Shown piece after piece: positions 8,895-16,865 of a stretch of DNA of 64,000 nucleotides. The notes under the pieces are model-generated. The model searched no databases. It was not told the origin of the DNA and was given only the letters and a program-made list of their open reading frames with translations. Positions within the stretch are counted from its first letter, which is position 1. Each line of letters opens with the position of its first letter. Source of the DNA: Ochrobactrum sp. Q0168. Lineage in GTDB: Bacteria; Pseudomonadota; Alphaproteobacteria; Rhizobiales; Rhizobiaceae. Made by a program: the position numbers and the translations under genes. Location: positions 1 through 64,000 of the forward strand of contig NZ_JAELXQ010000011.1 of NCBI RefSeq assembly GCF_016427605.1. The letters are read 5' to 3'.

Positions 8895-9377
8895 TCAGCC
8901 TTGATCCTTGGGCGGCTCCACGACGGCAATCGTCAGCCAGGTGGCCGTTAGCGCGGGCTTCAGCGAGTTCTCGATTTCGAGCGTCACATCGTAATAATTG
9001 ACGACGCGTCCCGATGGGCGAATATCCGCATTGGCCAGCTTGAAGCGCGCGCGCACCCGTGCGCCGGTCTTGACCGGGGACTGGAAGCGCAGCTTGTCGA
9101 AGCCGTAATTGATGCCCATGGTTGCGCCTTCCAGCATCGGCAGCGCTTCATAGGCCAGCGTCGACAATAGCGACAGCGTCAGAAAGCCATGCGCAATGGT
9201 GCCGCCGAAAGGCGTTTCATTGGCAGCGCGTTCTGGATCGACATGGATGAACTGATGATCGTCCGTCGCATCCGCAAACTGGTTGATCATTTCCTGCGTG
9301 ACTTCGCGCCACTCGGAACATCCGATTTCCGTGCCGATTGCATCGCGCAACTGATCGAGCGTGATTGCGTCTTTCAT
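8895..9377 (-). CDS. MaoC-like (R)-specific enoyl-CoA hydratase
   Basis: A 160-residue hot-dog-fold protein. The hydratase 2 motif is clear: 'FADATDDHQFIHVDPERA' followed by 'GGTIAHGFLTLSLLSTL', with catalytic Asp and His. Such enzymes hydrate trans-2-enoyl-CoA to (R)-3-hydroxyacyl-CoA and link beta-oxidation to other acyl pools. NodN-type proteins have the same architecture. It ends 6 bp after the convergent lipase-like gene. No fatty acid gene cluster surrounds it. Confidence 0.88.
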   Translation of the reverse strand: MKDAITLDQLRDAIGTEIGCSEWREVTQEMINQFADATDDHQFIHVDPERAANETPFGGTIAHGFLTLSLLSTLAYEALPMLEGATMGINYGFDKLRFQSPVKTGARVRARFKLANADIRPSGRVVNYYDVTLEIENSLKPALTATWLTIAVVEPPKDQG

Positions 9378-9428
9378 TCGCTGGCCATTCCTGCTGAACT
9401 GATTTGCCTTCTGTTTAACCCAGAAAAA

Positions 9429-10100
9429 TCAAGCGGCAACCAGAATTTCTCGCGCAATATCATCCCAATGCGTGAAAACCTGATGCGCGCCCTTGGATGA
9501 AAGGCGCTCGGCGTGGCCGTCATAGCTATGCGCGCCGCCGGTGTAACCAAAGGCGGTCATGCCCGCTGCAATCGCGCCTTCGACACCGAAGGGCGAATCC
9601 TCGATCACCACGCAGCGCGACGGATCGACGCCCATCTTGTCGGCGGCAAAGAGAAACAGATCGGGCGCAGGCTTGCCGCGCTTCACCATGGTTGACGAAT
9701 AAACCGCATCGCCGAAATACTGGCTGATGCCGGTCTTCTCCAGACTGAACGCAATGCGCTCCGGATGCGAGGACGAGGCCACGCAACGCTTCTGCGGCAG
9801 TTCACGCAGGAAATTGGCGATGCCAACCGTCGGCTCCAGCGATTCCGCGAACAGCGTTCGCGTCGCGGGCCAGAATTCGCCATCGACGCCATCGGGCAGA
9901 CGATGCCCGGTCATATCCTCGATCATCTTCATGATATCGGCCTGTTTCATGCCGATGCCCTTGGCCACCGTACCCTGCGGCAGTTCCATGCCGTGATTGG
10001 CATAGACGCGCTCGAAAGCGAGGCAGGACAGAACTTCGCTATCGACGAGAACGCCGTCGCAATCGAAGATCACAAGTTCAAAGGGGGATACACTGCTCAT
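9429..10100 (-). CDS. HAD-superfamily hydrolase, subfamily IA (phosphatase/phosphoglucomutase-like)
   Basis: The 223-residue protein has HAD motif I 'VIFDCDGVLVDSE', motif II 'VASSSHPERI', motif III lysine in 'KRGKPAPDLFLFAADKMG' and motif IV 'CVVIEDSPFGVEGAIAAGM'. The alpha-helical cap of class C1 lies between motifs I and II. The closest type is the family containing sugar-phosphate phosphatases and beta-phosphoglucomutase. Substrate is not predictable. It may be co-transcribed with the MaoC gene downstream. Confidence 0.85.
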   Translation of the reverse strand: MSSVSPFELVIFDCDGVLVDSEVLSCLAFERVYANHGMELPQGTVAKGIGMKQADIMKMIEDMTGHRLPDGVDGEFWPATRTLFAESLEPTVGIANFLRELPQKRCVASSSHPERIAFSLEKTGISQYFGDAVYSSTMVKRGKPAPDLFLFAADKMGVDPSRCVVIEDSPFGVEGAIAAGMTAFGYTGGAHSYDGHAERLSSKGAHQVFTHWDDIAREILVAA

Positions 10101-10266
10101 TTTGGCTCCAGTGGCCTATAAAGGGATGCATATTTTGTCGCGCAGATTGGGGATGCGCGCCTGTCGGTGTTGATATAGAGACTGTTGGTCTATTACGCAC
10201 CTATATCAACACAAGCGTGACAAATTTATCTCGCCTGTGTGGCTTTGACATTTTGCGGAGAGTTTC

Positions 10267-11583
10267 ATGACGACAAATGTGGCACTGGTTGGACTGGCGC
10301 GCGATCTTGCAGCGCGGGCCGAAACCGGCAAGCCGATCCGCATCGGACTGATTGGCGCTGGCGAGATGGGCACCGACATCGTCACGCAGGTGGCGCGGAT
10401 GCAGGGCATCGAGGTCGGCGCGCTTTCCGCCCGCAGGCTGCCCAACACGTTCAAAGCCGTGCGCACCGCCTATGGCGACGAAGACAACGCGCAGGAAACG
10501 AATAGCGAAGCGGCGATGACCCGCGCCATCGAGAGCGGCAAGATCGCCGTCACGGGCGACAATGACCTGATCCTCTCCAACCCGCTGATCGATGTCGTCA
10601 TCGACGCCACCGGCATTCCGGAAGTGGGCGCGGAAACCGGCATCAAGGCGATCCGCAACGGCAAGCATCTCGTGATGATGAATGTCGAAGCCGATGTCAC
10701 CATCGGCCCCTATCTCAAGGCCGAGGCCGACAAACAGGGCGTGATCTATTCGCTGGGTGCAGGCGATGAGCCGTCATCCTGCATGGAGCTGATCGAGTTC
10801 GTTTCCGCCATGGGCCACAAGGTTGTGGCGGCTGGCAAGGGCAAGAACAATCCGCTCAATTTCGATGCGATCCCCGACGATTATCAGGAAGAGGCTGACC
10901 GCCGGAACATGAATGTCCGCCTGCTGGTGGAATTCGTCGACGGCTCCAAAACCATGGTTGAAATGGCGGCCATCGCCAACGCCACCGGTCTTGTGCCCGA
11001 CATTGCGGGCATGCACGGCCCAAAGGCCGCAATCGATGAGCTGAACCGCACCCTGATCCCGAAGGAAGACGGCGGCGTTCTCAACAAGTCGGGCGTAGTC
11101 GATTATTCCATCGGGCGCGGCGTATCGCCGGGCGTCTTCGTCATCGCCAAGATGGAGCATCCCCGTCTGGTCGAGCGTCTGGAAGATCTGAAGATGGGGA
11201 AAGGCCCCTATTTCACCTTCCACCGCCCGTTCCACCTCACCTCGCTGGAAGTGCCGCTGACTGTGGCGCGCGTGGTTCTGCACGGCAAGACCGATATGGT
11301 GCCGCTGCCAAAGCCCGTGGCGGAAGTCTGCGCGGTTGCCAAGAAGGATTTGCAGCCCGGCGACCGGCTCGATGCCATTGGCCAATATTGCTATCGCTCG
11401 TGGATCATGACGACGCCTGAAGCCCGCGCGGCCAAGGCCATCCCCTGCGGCCTGCTCCAGAACGGCTCGGTCATCGCGCCGATCAAGAAGGGCGAACTCA
11501 TCACCTACGCCAATGCTGCGCCGCAGCCCGGCTCGAAGATCGCTGAGCTGCGCGCTTTGCAGGATGCGATGTTAAGGGAGTAA
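10267..11583 (+). CDS. NAD(P)-binding oxidoreductase with C-terminal SAF domain
   Basis: The 438-residue protein carries a Rossmann motif 'RIGLIGAGEMGTDIVTQVAR' at about residue 25. A homoserine-dehydrogenase-like central domain follows, and then a C-terminal SAF-type segment ('KKDLQPGDRLDAIGQYCYRSWI'). These proteins are often labelled homoserine dehydrogenase-like or, because of the SAF domain, FlgA-like. They occur next to sugar-acid catabolic genes and probably oxidise a sugar-acid derivative. No such cluster is present here. The last codons and the TAA stop are made by the octamer tandem repeat that follows, so the C-terminus '...MLRE' is repeat-derived at its end. Confidence 0.75.
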   Translation: MTTNVALVGLARDLAARAETGKPIRIGLIGAGEMGTDIVTQVARMQGIEVGALSARRLPNTFKAVRTAYGDEDNAQETNSEAAMTRAIESGKIAVTGDNDLILSNPLIDVVIDATGIPEVGAETGIKAIRNGKHLVMMNVEADVTIGPYLKAEADKQGVIYSLGAGDEPSSCMELIEFVSAMGHKVVAAGKGKNNPLNFDAIPDDYQEEADRRNMNVRLLVEFVDGSKTMVEMAAIANATGLVPDIAGMHGPKAAIDELNRTLIPKEDGGVLNKSGVVDYSIGRGVSPGVFVIAKMEHPRLVERLEDLKMGKGPYFTFHRPFHLTSLEVPLTVARVVLHGKTDMVPLPKPVAEVCAVAKKDLQPGDRLDAIGQYCYRSWIMTTPEARAAKAIPCGLLQNGSVIAPIKKGELITYANAAPQPGSKIAELRALQDAMLRE

Positions 11584-11700
11584 GGGAGTAAGGGAGTAAG
11601 GGAGTAAGGGAGTAAGGGAGTAAGGGAGTAAGGGAGTAAGGGAGTAAGGGAGTAAGGGAGTAAGGGAGTAAGGGAGTAAGGGAGTAAGGGAGTAAGGGAG
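11573..11700. repeat. Octamer tandem repeat, 16 perfect units of TAAGGGAG
   Basis: 128 bp consist of sixteen identical 8-bp units with no mismatch. The first units overlap the stop codon of the oxidoreductase gene. Perfect identity of all units suggests recent slippage, as in the Brucella HOOF-print VNTR loci built on AGGGCAGT. The pyrimidine-rich right arm lies 40 bp further on. Confidence 0.95.
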
Positions 11701-11739
11701 ATGATACGGTCGGCCTGAGCTTCCGCAACAAAAAACATA

Positions 11740-11774
11740 CTCCCCTATTCCCCTACTCCCCTATTCCCTTCCCT
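11740..11774. repeat. Complementary arm of the octamer-repeat hairpin before pntB
   Basis: Units of the form (C)TCCCCTA and TTCCCCTA follow 'AAAAACATAC' and reach the pntB stop. They are complementary to the octamer array at 11573-11700, so both convergent transcripts can fold a long stem. The same core 'ACATACTCCCC' recurs at about 21384 and 28203. Confidence 0.85.
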
Positions 11775-13174
11775 CAGTGATCCAACGCCTTCACAATACT
11801 CTCGACCATCTTCTTCGCATCGGCAAAGAGCATCATGGTGTTGTCGCGGAAGAACAGTTCGTTTTCCACACCCGCATAGCCGGAGCCCATGCCGCGCTTG
11901 ATGAACAGAACCGTGCCTGCCTTGTCGACATCAAGGATCGGCATGCCGAAGATCGGTGACTTCGGATCGGTCTTCGCGGCCGGATTGGTGACGTCATTCG
12001 CGCCGATCACGAAAGCCACATCGGCCTGCGCGAATTCCGAATTGATGTCTTCCAGCTCGAACACTTCATCGTAAGGCACGTTGGCCTCCGCCAGCAGCAC
12101 GTTCATATGGCCCGGCATACGACCGGCCACCGGATGGATGGCGTATTTGACTTCCACGCCTTCCGCCTTCAGCTTGTCGGCCATTTCACGCAGCGCGTGC
12201 TGGGCCTGCGCCACCGCCATGCCGTAGCCCGGCACGATGATGACCTTGGACGCGTTCTTCATGATGAAGGCCGCATCGTCGGCAGAACCCTGCTTGACCG
12301 GGCGCTGTTCAACCTCGCCAGCCGGACCGCCGGAGGTATCGCCACCGAATCCGCCCAGAATGACCGAGATGAACGAACGGTTCATGCCCTTACACATGAT
12401 GTAGGACAGGATCGCGCCCGACGACCCGACCAGCGCGCCGGTGATGATCAGCGCCAGATTGCCAAGCGTGAAGCCGATACCTGCCGCTGCCCAGCCCGAA
12501 TAGGAATTGAGCATGGAAACCACGACCGGCATGTCTGCGCCACCGATTGGCACGATGATCAGCACACCAAATACCAGCGACAGAAGCACGATCAGCCAGA
12601 ACACGAAATGGCTTTCAGTGTTCACCAGCACAACAACCAGCAGCACGATGGCTGCGGCCAGTACGGCATTGATGACATGACGACCCGGCAGCATGATCGG
12701 CTTGCCCGACATGCGGCCGTCAAGCTTGAGAAACGCGATGATCGAGCCAGTGAAGGTGATCGCGCCGATGGCAACGCCCAGCGACATTTCGATCAGCGCC
12801 TGACCATGGATCTGGCCCACTTCGCCGATACCGAAGGAATGCGGCGAGTAAATTGCGGCAGCGGCCACCAGAACGGCAGCAAGGCCGATCAGCGAGTGGA
12901 ACGCGGCGACGAGCTGCGGCATGGCCGTCATGGCGATGCGGCGCGCGATAACCGCACCGATACCGCCGCCAATGGCGATGCCGACGACGATCAGCGCCAG
13001 ACCGCCGAAGCTTGGACGCGCCAGCAGAAGCGTGGTGACGATGGAAATCGCCATACCGATCATTCCATACATATTACCCTGACGGCTGGTCGTGGGATGC
13101 GACAGGCCGCGCAGCGCCAGAATGAACAGCACGCCGGAGACGAGATAAAGGAAGGCTGCGAGATTAACGCTCAT
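11774..13174 (-). CDS. pntB: NAD(P) transhydrogenase subunit beta
   Basis: The 466-residue protein has about nine membrane segments in its N-terminal half (domain II) followed by the NADP(H)-binding domain III, recognisable from 'KVIIVPGYGMAVAQAQH', 'VKYAIHPVAGRMPGHMNVLLAEANVPYD' and 'VIGANDVTNPAAK'. It couples inward proton movement across the inner membrane to reduction of NADP+ by NADH. It is the last gene of the pntAA-pntAB-pntB operon (13 bp from pntAB). Its stop abuts the octamer-repeat hairpin. Confidence 0.95.
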   Translation of the reverse strand: MSVNLAAFLYLVSGVLFILALRGLSHPTTSRQGNMYGMIGMAISIVTTLLLARPSFGGLALIVVGIAIGGGIGAVIARRIAMTAMPQLVAAFHSLIGLAAVLVAAAAIYSPHSFGIGEVGQIHGQALIEMSLGVAIGAITFTGSIIAFLKLDGRMSGKPIMLPGRHVINAVLAAAIVLLVVVLVNTESHFVFWLIVLLSLVFGVLIIVPIGGADMPVVVSMLNSYSGWAAAGIGFTLGNLALIITGALVGSSGAILSYIMCKGMNRSFISVILGGFGGDTSGGPAGEVEQRPVKQGSADDAAFIMKNASKVIIVPGYGMAVAQAQHALREMADKLKAEGVEVKYAIHPVAGRMPGHMNVLLAEANVPYDEVFELEDINSEFAQADVAFVIGANDVTNPAAKTDPKSPIFGMPILDVDKAGTVLFIKRGMGSGYAGVENELFFRDNTMMLFADAKKMVESIVKALDH

Positions 13175-13186
13175 AATGGTTCAGCC

Positions 13187-13606
13187 TCACTTTTCTTTTT
13201 TCTTGTACATGGCGAGCATGCGCTGGGTGACCAGGAAGCCGCCGAAAATGTTGACGCTCGCCAGAATGAGCGCAATGAAACCGAAGCCGGTTGCCCAGCC
13301 CGAAAGCGAAAGGCCGACCGCCAGAAGCGCGCCCACCACGATCACCGACGAAATGGCGTTGGTAACGGCCATCAGCGGGGTGTGCAGCGCAGGCGTAACC
13401 GACCACACGACATAATAGCCGACGAAAATCGACAGGATGAAAATCGCAAAGCGGAACACGAACGGGTCAATCGCCCCGCCCGATGCGGCGTGCGCGGCAG
13501 CCGCCGCGGCATCACCCAGACCGCCTGCATTTTCCGCAGCCTGACGGACGGCATCTGCGGCCTGGTTCAGGCTCTCAAGAGCTTTATCGAGACTAGTTTC
13601 GGCCAT
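13187..13606 (-). CDS. pntAB: NAD(P) transhydrogenase subunit alpha 2 (membrane part)
   Basis: This 139-residue protein has an Ala-rich soluble N-terminus of about 45 residues, then three to four hydrophobic segments with '[24 protein letters not shown]', the conserved transhydrogenase alpha domain II. In alphaproteobacteria the alpha chain is split, and this is the membrane fragment. Its start touches the stop of pntAA (overlap at 13606). Confidence 0.93.
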   Translation of the reverse strand: MAETSLDKALESLNQAADAVRQAAENAGGLGDAAAAAAHAASGGAIDPFVFRFAIFILSIFVGYYVVWSVTPALHTPLMAVTNAISSVIVVGALLAVGLSLSGWATGFGFIALILASVNIFGGFLVTQRMLAMYKKKEK

Positions 13607-14955
13607 TATGCCTCTCCTCCATCAACTGGAGATTTGGGGGAAGACGAAGACTTTGCGGCAGCCTTCGGTGCTTTTGCAGACACTTTTTTCGCTGCTTCCT
13701 TCGCTGTTTTCGGGGCAGCTGGTTTCGCTGCATCGCCAACGACTTCTGCCTTTGCCACTTTCGGCTTCGGCGCAGCTTTCGGTTTGGCAGCGGGCTTTTC
13801 AGCGACAGCAGCGGGCGCGGCGTCAGCCTTGGCGAAGGCCGGATGCAAAATCTTGCCCTGATGGGTCAGAAGCGTCGCCTTGACCAGTTCGTCCTCAGGA
13901 TCGATCTTGAGAAGCTTGGTTTCCTTATCGACCAGCGTTTCAAGGAAAGCGATCAGATTGCGCGCATAAAGCTGCGACGCGCTTGCGGCGATGCGGCCCG
14001 AGACGTTGAGATGACCAACAATCCTGACGCCATTCACTTCGGCAATTTGACCGGGGACAGCGCCTTCGACATTGCCGCCGCGCTCAACCGCGAGATCGAC
14101 CAGCACGGAGCCCGGACGCATGGAAGCAACCATTTCCTTGGACACAAGACGCGGGGCCGGACGGCCCGGAATGAGCGCCGTGGTAATGACGATATCCTGC
14201 TTGGCGATATGATCGGCAACGAGTGCGGCCTGCTTCGCCTGATATTCCTTCGACATTTCCTTCGCGTAACCGCCGGAGGTTTCGGCAGCCTTGAACTCCT
14301 CATCCTCGACGGCGATGAATTTCGCACCGAGCGAGGCGACCTGTTCCTTGGCGGCGGGGCGAACGTCGGTTGCCGTCACGACAGCACCGAGGCGGCGTGC
14401 CGTTGCGATGGCCTGAAGACCGGCAACGCCCGCCCCCATCACGAAAACCTTGGCGGCGGGAACCGTCCCCGCTGCCGTCATCATCATCGGCATGGCGCGA
14501 TCATAAACTTCCGCCGCGTCGATCACGGCCTGATAACCGGCAAGGTTTGCCTGTGACGACAGCACGTCCATCACCTGCGCACGGGTGATGCGCGGCATGA
14601 ATTCCATCGTGAAAGCCGAAATTCCGGCCTTGGCCAAAGCCGCCACCGCATCTTCATGACCATAGGGATCAAGCATGGCAAACAGGGCTGCGCCCGATTT
14701 ATACCCTTTGAGTTCCGTATCCGTGGGACGGCGCACTTTCAAAATGACGTCTGCCGTTTTGGCGTCTGCCGTAGTGCCGATGCGGGCGCCCGCTGCCGCA
14801 AATTCGGCATCGGGAATGCGCGATTTCTCGCCCGCGCCTTTTTCCACGACAACATCGAAGCCGAGCGCGATGAATTTCTTCACCGTCTCCGCCGATGCCG
14901 CAACGCGTGTCTCGTTGGGGTCACTCTCTAGCGGGATAAATAACGTCTGGGCCAA
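13606..14955 (-). CDS. pntAA: NAD(P) transhydrogenase subunit alpha 1 (NAD-binding)
   Basis: The 449-residue product carries the alanine dehydrogenase/transhydrogenase domain, with an N-terminal '[16 protein letters not shown]', NAD-binding '[24 protein letters not shown]' and '[16 protein letters not shown]'. After about residue 375 comes a low-complexity Ala/Lys/Pro tail of about 75 residues that has no counterpart in the usual family length. TTG at 14953-14955 is taken as the start, since AGGGA lies 8 bases upstream and the protein then begins at the family N-terminus. The frame is open 300 bases further up through a repeat element, which is not coding. Confidence 0.9.
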   Translation of the reverse strand: MAQTLFIPLESDPNETRVAASAETVKKFIALGFDVVVEKGAGEKSRIPDAEFAAAGARIGTTADAKTADVILKVRRPTDTELKGYKSGAALFAMLDPYGHEDAVAALAKAGISAFTMEFMPRITRAQVMDVLSSQANLAGYQAVIDAAEVYDRAMPMMMTAAGTVPAAKVFVMGAGVAGLQAIATARRLGAVVTATDVRPAAKEQVASLGAKFIAVEDEEFKAAETSGGYAKEMSKEYQAKQAALVADHIAKQDIVITTALIPGRPAPRLVSKEMVASMRPGSVLVDLAVERGGNVEGAVPGQIAEVNGVRIVGHLNVSGRIAASASQLYARNLIAFLETLVDKETKLLKIDPEDELVKATLLTHQGKILHPAFAKADAAPAAVAEKPAAKPKAAPKPKVAKAEVVGDAAKPAAPKTAKEAAKKVSAKAPKAAAKSSSSPKSPVDGGEA

Positions 14956-15136
14956 GCTGGTTTCCCTTTCATGGTCTTGATCCGGGCTTGATCCGGCCTT
15001 GCGGTCGGGCAGAATTGCGAGCTTCGGTGGATGCTCTTTCGAAATAGGCTTAGATATAGACATGCATAAAACCCCGGCATGGTAACCCATGCCAAGGCAT
15101 TCGATCAAATTATGCGGGGTTAATCCCGGTTCGCCC

Positions 15137-15283
15137 TTAGAGCCTGTTCCAAAAGTCGCCCTGTGTGGCTGCAAATGTCGATTTTCTACATTCTGGTGCT
15201 CACGTACCAATAGTACGCTCCGCTCCGGTACTCGAAAATCACCATTTTCGCACACACATGCCGCTTTTTGATTCAGGCTCTTA
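15137..15283. repeat. 147-bp palindromic element, copy A (inverted orientation)
   Basis: Termini TTAGAGCCTG and CAGGCTCTTA form an inverted repeat. The interior matches copies B (25057), C (36773), D (60980) and E (62711) in reverse orientation. It lies upstream of pntAA in a 383-bp gene-free gap (14956-15338) that otherwise holds only promoter-like sequence. Confidence 0.9.
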
Positions 15284-15338
15284 GATCTTGCAGCATTTTC
15301 GCAAGGCCGGGTGTCGTCATCCAGCCCGCGTCAATGCG

Positions 15339-15560
15339 CTAGAGGATGAACCAGGCGGCGACGCAGACTAGGACAAAAAGAATGGTCGCGGAAAAGAAAC
15401 CACCAGCGAAAAAGCCGAACGCCATGGCAATCATAAGGGCGACGAGCGCCACCGTGCCCCATTTAACCAGGCCCGTGAAACCGGCATAAGTTTTCTCATG
15501 CTCAGCATAGTCCATCGGTGCGCCAAGTTCAGCCGGAGCCGTCGTATGATGTTCTGCCAT
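15339..15560 (-). CDS. aa3-type cytochrome c oxidase subunit IV
   Basis: This 73-residue protein starts MAEHHTTAPAELGAPMDYAEHEKTYAGF and continues with two closely spaced hydrophobic segments. 'MDYAEHEKTYAGF' is the hallmark of the small bacterial aa3-oxidase subunit IV family of alphaproteobacteria. It would be a single-hairpin accessory subunit of the inner-membrane oxidase. The oxidase core genes are not in the window. ATG at 15558-15560 follows GGTGGA. An in-frame start 5 codons upstream is less likely. Confidence 0.85.
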   Translation of the reverse strand: MAEHHTTAPAELGAPMDYAEHEKTYAGFTGLVKWGTVALVALMIAMAFGFFAGGFFSATILFVLVCVAAWFIL

Positions 15561-15765
15561 TTTTGTTCCACCCATTCAGATTTTCCACCCAACATCGATG
15601 ATGTTAAGCGAAAACACCTGCAATCTTCAACGTGTCCGCACCCAAAAGCCCGGCCTCAACGGCAAGTCTTTTCGTCGCAGCCAACCCTCTCTCCGCGTGA
15701 AGCGGTTCCGCAGTCTTCGTAAATCGAATTCTCGCGATGCGCTACATTTAAATGTTTAGAACAGT

Positions 15766-16512
15766 TTATACGCCAAGTCCGGTATATTTCGCCGTCGGCA
15801 ATATGGTCAGCGGCACGACAGCGCTGCGCCTGTCGGCAAACATCGCCTGGCGCTCGCGCGGCAACGACTTGAAGAATGGAAAGCGCACAGCAACCGCATC
15901 GCGAATATTGCGGATGGGTGCGGCACCCAGCCCGACCTTGATGCCATAGCCCGCATGTTCACGCGCATCGGCCATCATCGCGGTGCCGAAAATGCGCTTG
16001 TAAAACGCCATATGTTCGGGCTTGACCGAGGCAAGGCATTGATCGGCCACGAAGAATTCGGACGCCATCGCCGCGATGCGCAATGTGATATAGGGGATCG
16101 CCGGATATTCGCTCAACAGTTCGGGATCGGCGGCAAAGCGGGTCGGATCGACGAAATGCATGCCGCTATTGAGCAGCGGATCGAGGATATCGGGAAACAG
16201 CGCATAGCTCGTTCCCCTGCGATGGTCGGGCGTGATGTGATGGATGCGCAATGTGCTCACGAGCTGCCCGTCGACATGCACGCCATAGACGAAAGCGTGG
16301 CTGTCCCGGTCGATATCATCGATGATGGACGGCACTTCGGACTCATCCATCACATTGCGGGTGCGATAGGAGCGATAACGCAGCCGACCGATCTCCTCCA
16401 GATCTTCCGCATGGACGATCCGTCGATATTCCACACGATCCAGAAAATGCAGCAGCTGTCGCGCAAAATTGGATAGCGGCGGTTTCTCCCCCGAGACAGC
16501 TGAGTCAGTCAT
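15766..16512 (-). CDS. N-acyl amino acid synthase FeeM-like acyltransferase
   Basis: The 248-residue protein resembles the GNAT-fold family of FeeM-like N-acyl amino acid synthases and autoinducer synthases. Visible features are 'EIGRLRYRSYRTRNVMDES', 'DSHAFVYGVHVDGQLVSTLRIHHI' and 'FVDPTRFAADPE', the last being a strand-loop pattern shared with LuxI-type synthases. Family members transfer a fatty acyl chain from acyl carrier protein to an amino acid. It probably makes a signalling or membrane-active acyl compound. No LuxR-type gene is adjacent. A 16-bp perfect palindrome lies about 45 bp upstream of the start. Confidence 0.7.
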   Translation of the reverse strand: MTDSAVSGEKPPLSNFARQLLHFLDRVEYRRIVHAEDLEEIGRLRYRSYRTRNVMDESEVPSIIDDIDRDSHAFVYGVHVDGQLVSTLRIHHITPDHRRGTSYALFPDILDPLLNSGMHFVDPTRFAADPELLSEYPAIPYITLRIAAMASEFFVADQCLASVKPEHMAFYKRIFGTAMMADAREHAGYGIKVGLGAAPIRNIRDAVAVRFPFFKSLPRERQAMFADRRSAVVPLTILPTAKYTGLGV

Positions 16513-16532
16513 ATAAGCGATTTCCGCACCAT

Positions 16533-16573
16533 CAAATCATGCAAATCATGCATTTCAATTCTGCGCGCAGAAT
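16533..16573. promoter_or_regulatory. Direct repeat and 16-bp palindrome upstream of the FeeM-like gene
   Basis: Two abutting copies of AAATCATGC lie near 16533-16551. A perfect palindrome ATTCTGCGCGCAGAAT occupies 16558-16573. Both are 20-60 bp before the start codon of the minus-strand acyltransferase gene, a usual place for operators. The regulator is unknown. The rest of the 353-bp gap to 16865 shows nothing I recognise. Confidence 0.4.
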
Positions 16574-16865
16574 AAGCAGCTTTCCCTTCATGTAAAGGTA
16601 TAAGTTGAACTGCATACACGCCCCCGCGCCGTTTTTCTGCCATAGTATTGCCACAGATTCGCCGCATGCAAACAGCGTTTTTTCGACGCACCACGCGAGA
16701 AATGCGCCTTGATCCGCATTTTAGGGCCTTTTGCCATATTTGCCGTAATTTGGTGGAGCGCCCTGATAGACCTAACTGCAGTTCAGCCCGTCCTTGCCCG
16801 CATCCATCGCGCGCAATTGTCACGGGGCGCGCACGGTCTGGTCCGAAAAGGGAGGAGGCAAAACG

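Noticed and set aside
11573-11700. A CRISPR array
   Set aside because: The repeats are 8 bp and contiguous, with no spacers and no cas genes.
12107-13861. A 584-codon open frame opposite pntB/pntAB
   Set aside because: Composition rich in His, Arg and Asp is typical of a shadow frame, and the transhydrogenase genes are unmistakable on the other strand.
14956-15255. An N-terminal extension of pntAA reaching into the palindromic element
   Set aside because: The extra residues derive from the repeat and are absent in the family. TTG 14953-14955 has a good ribosome site.
15137-15283. An insertion sequence
   Set aside because: The 147-bp element contains no transposase frame. It is at most a non-autonomous element.
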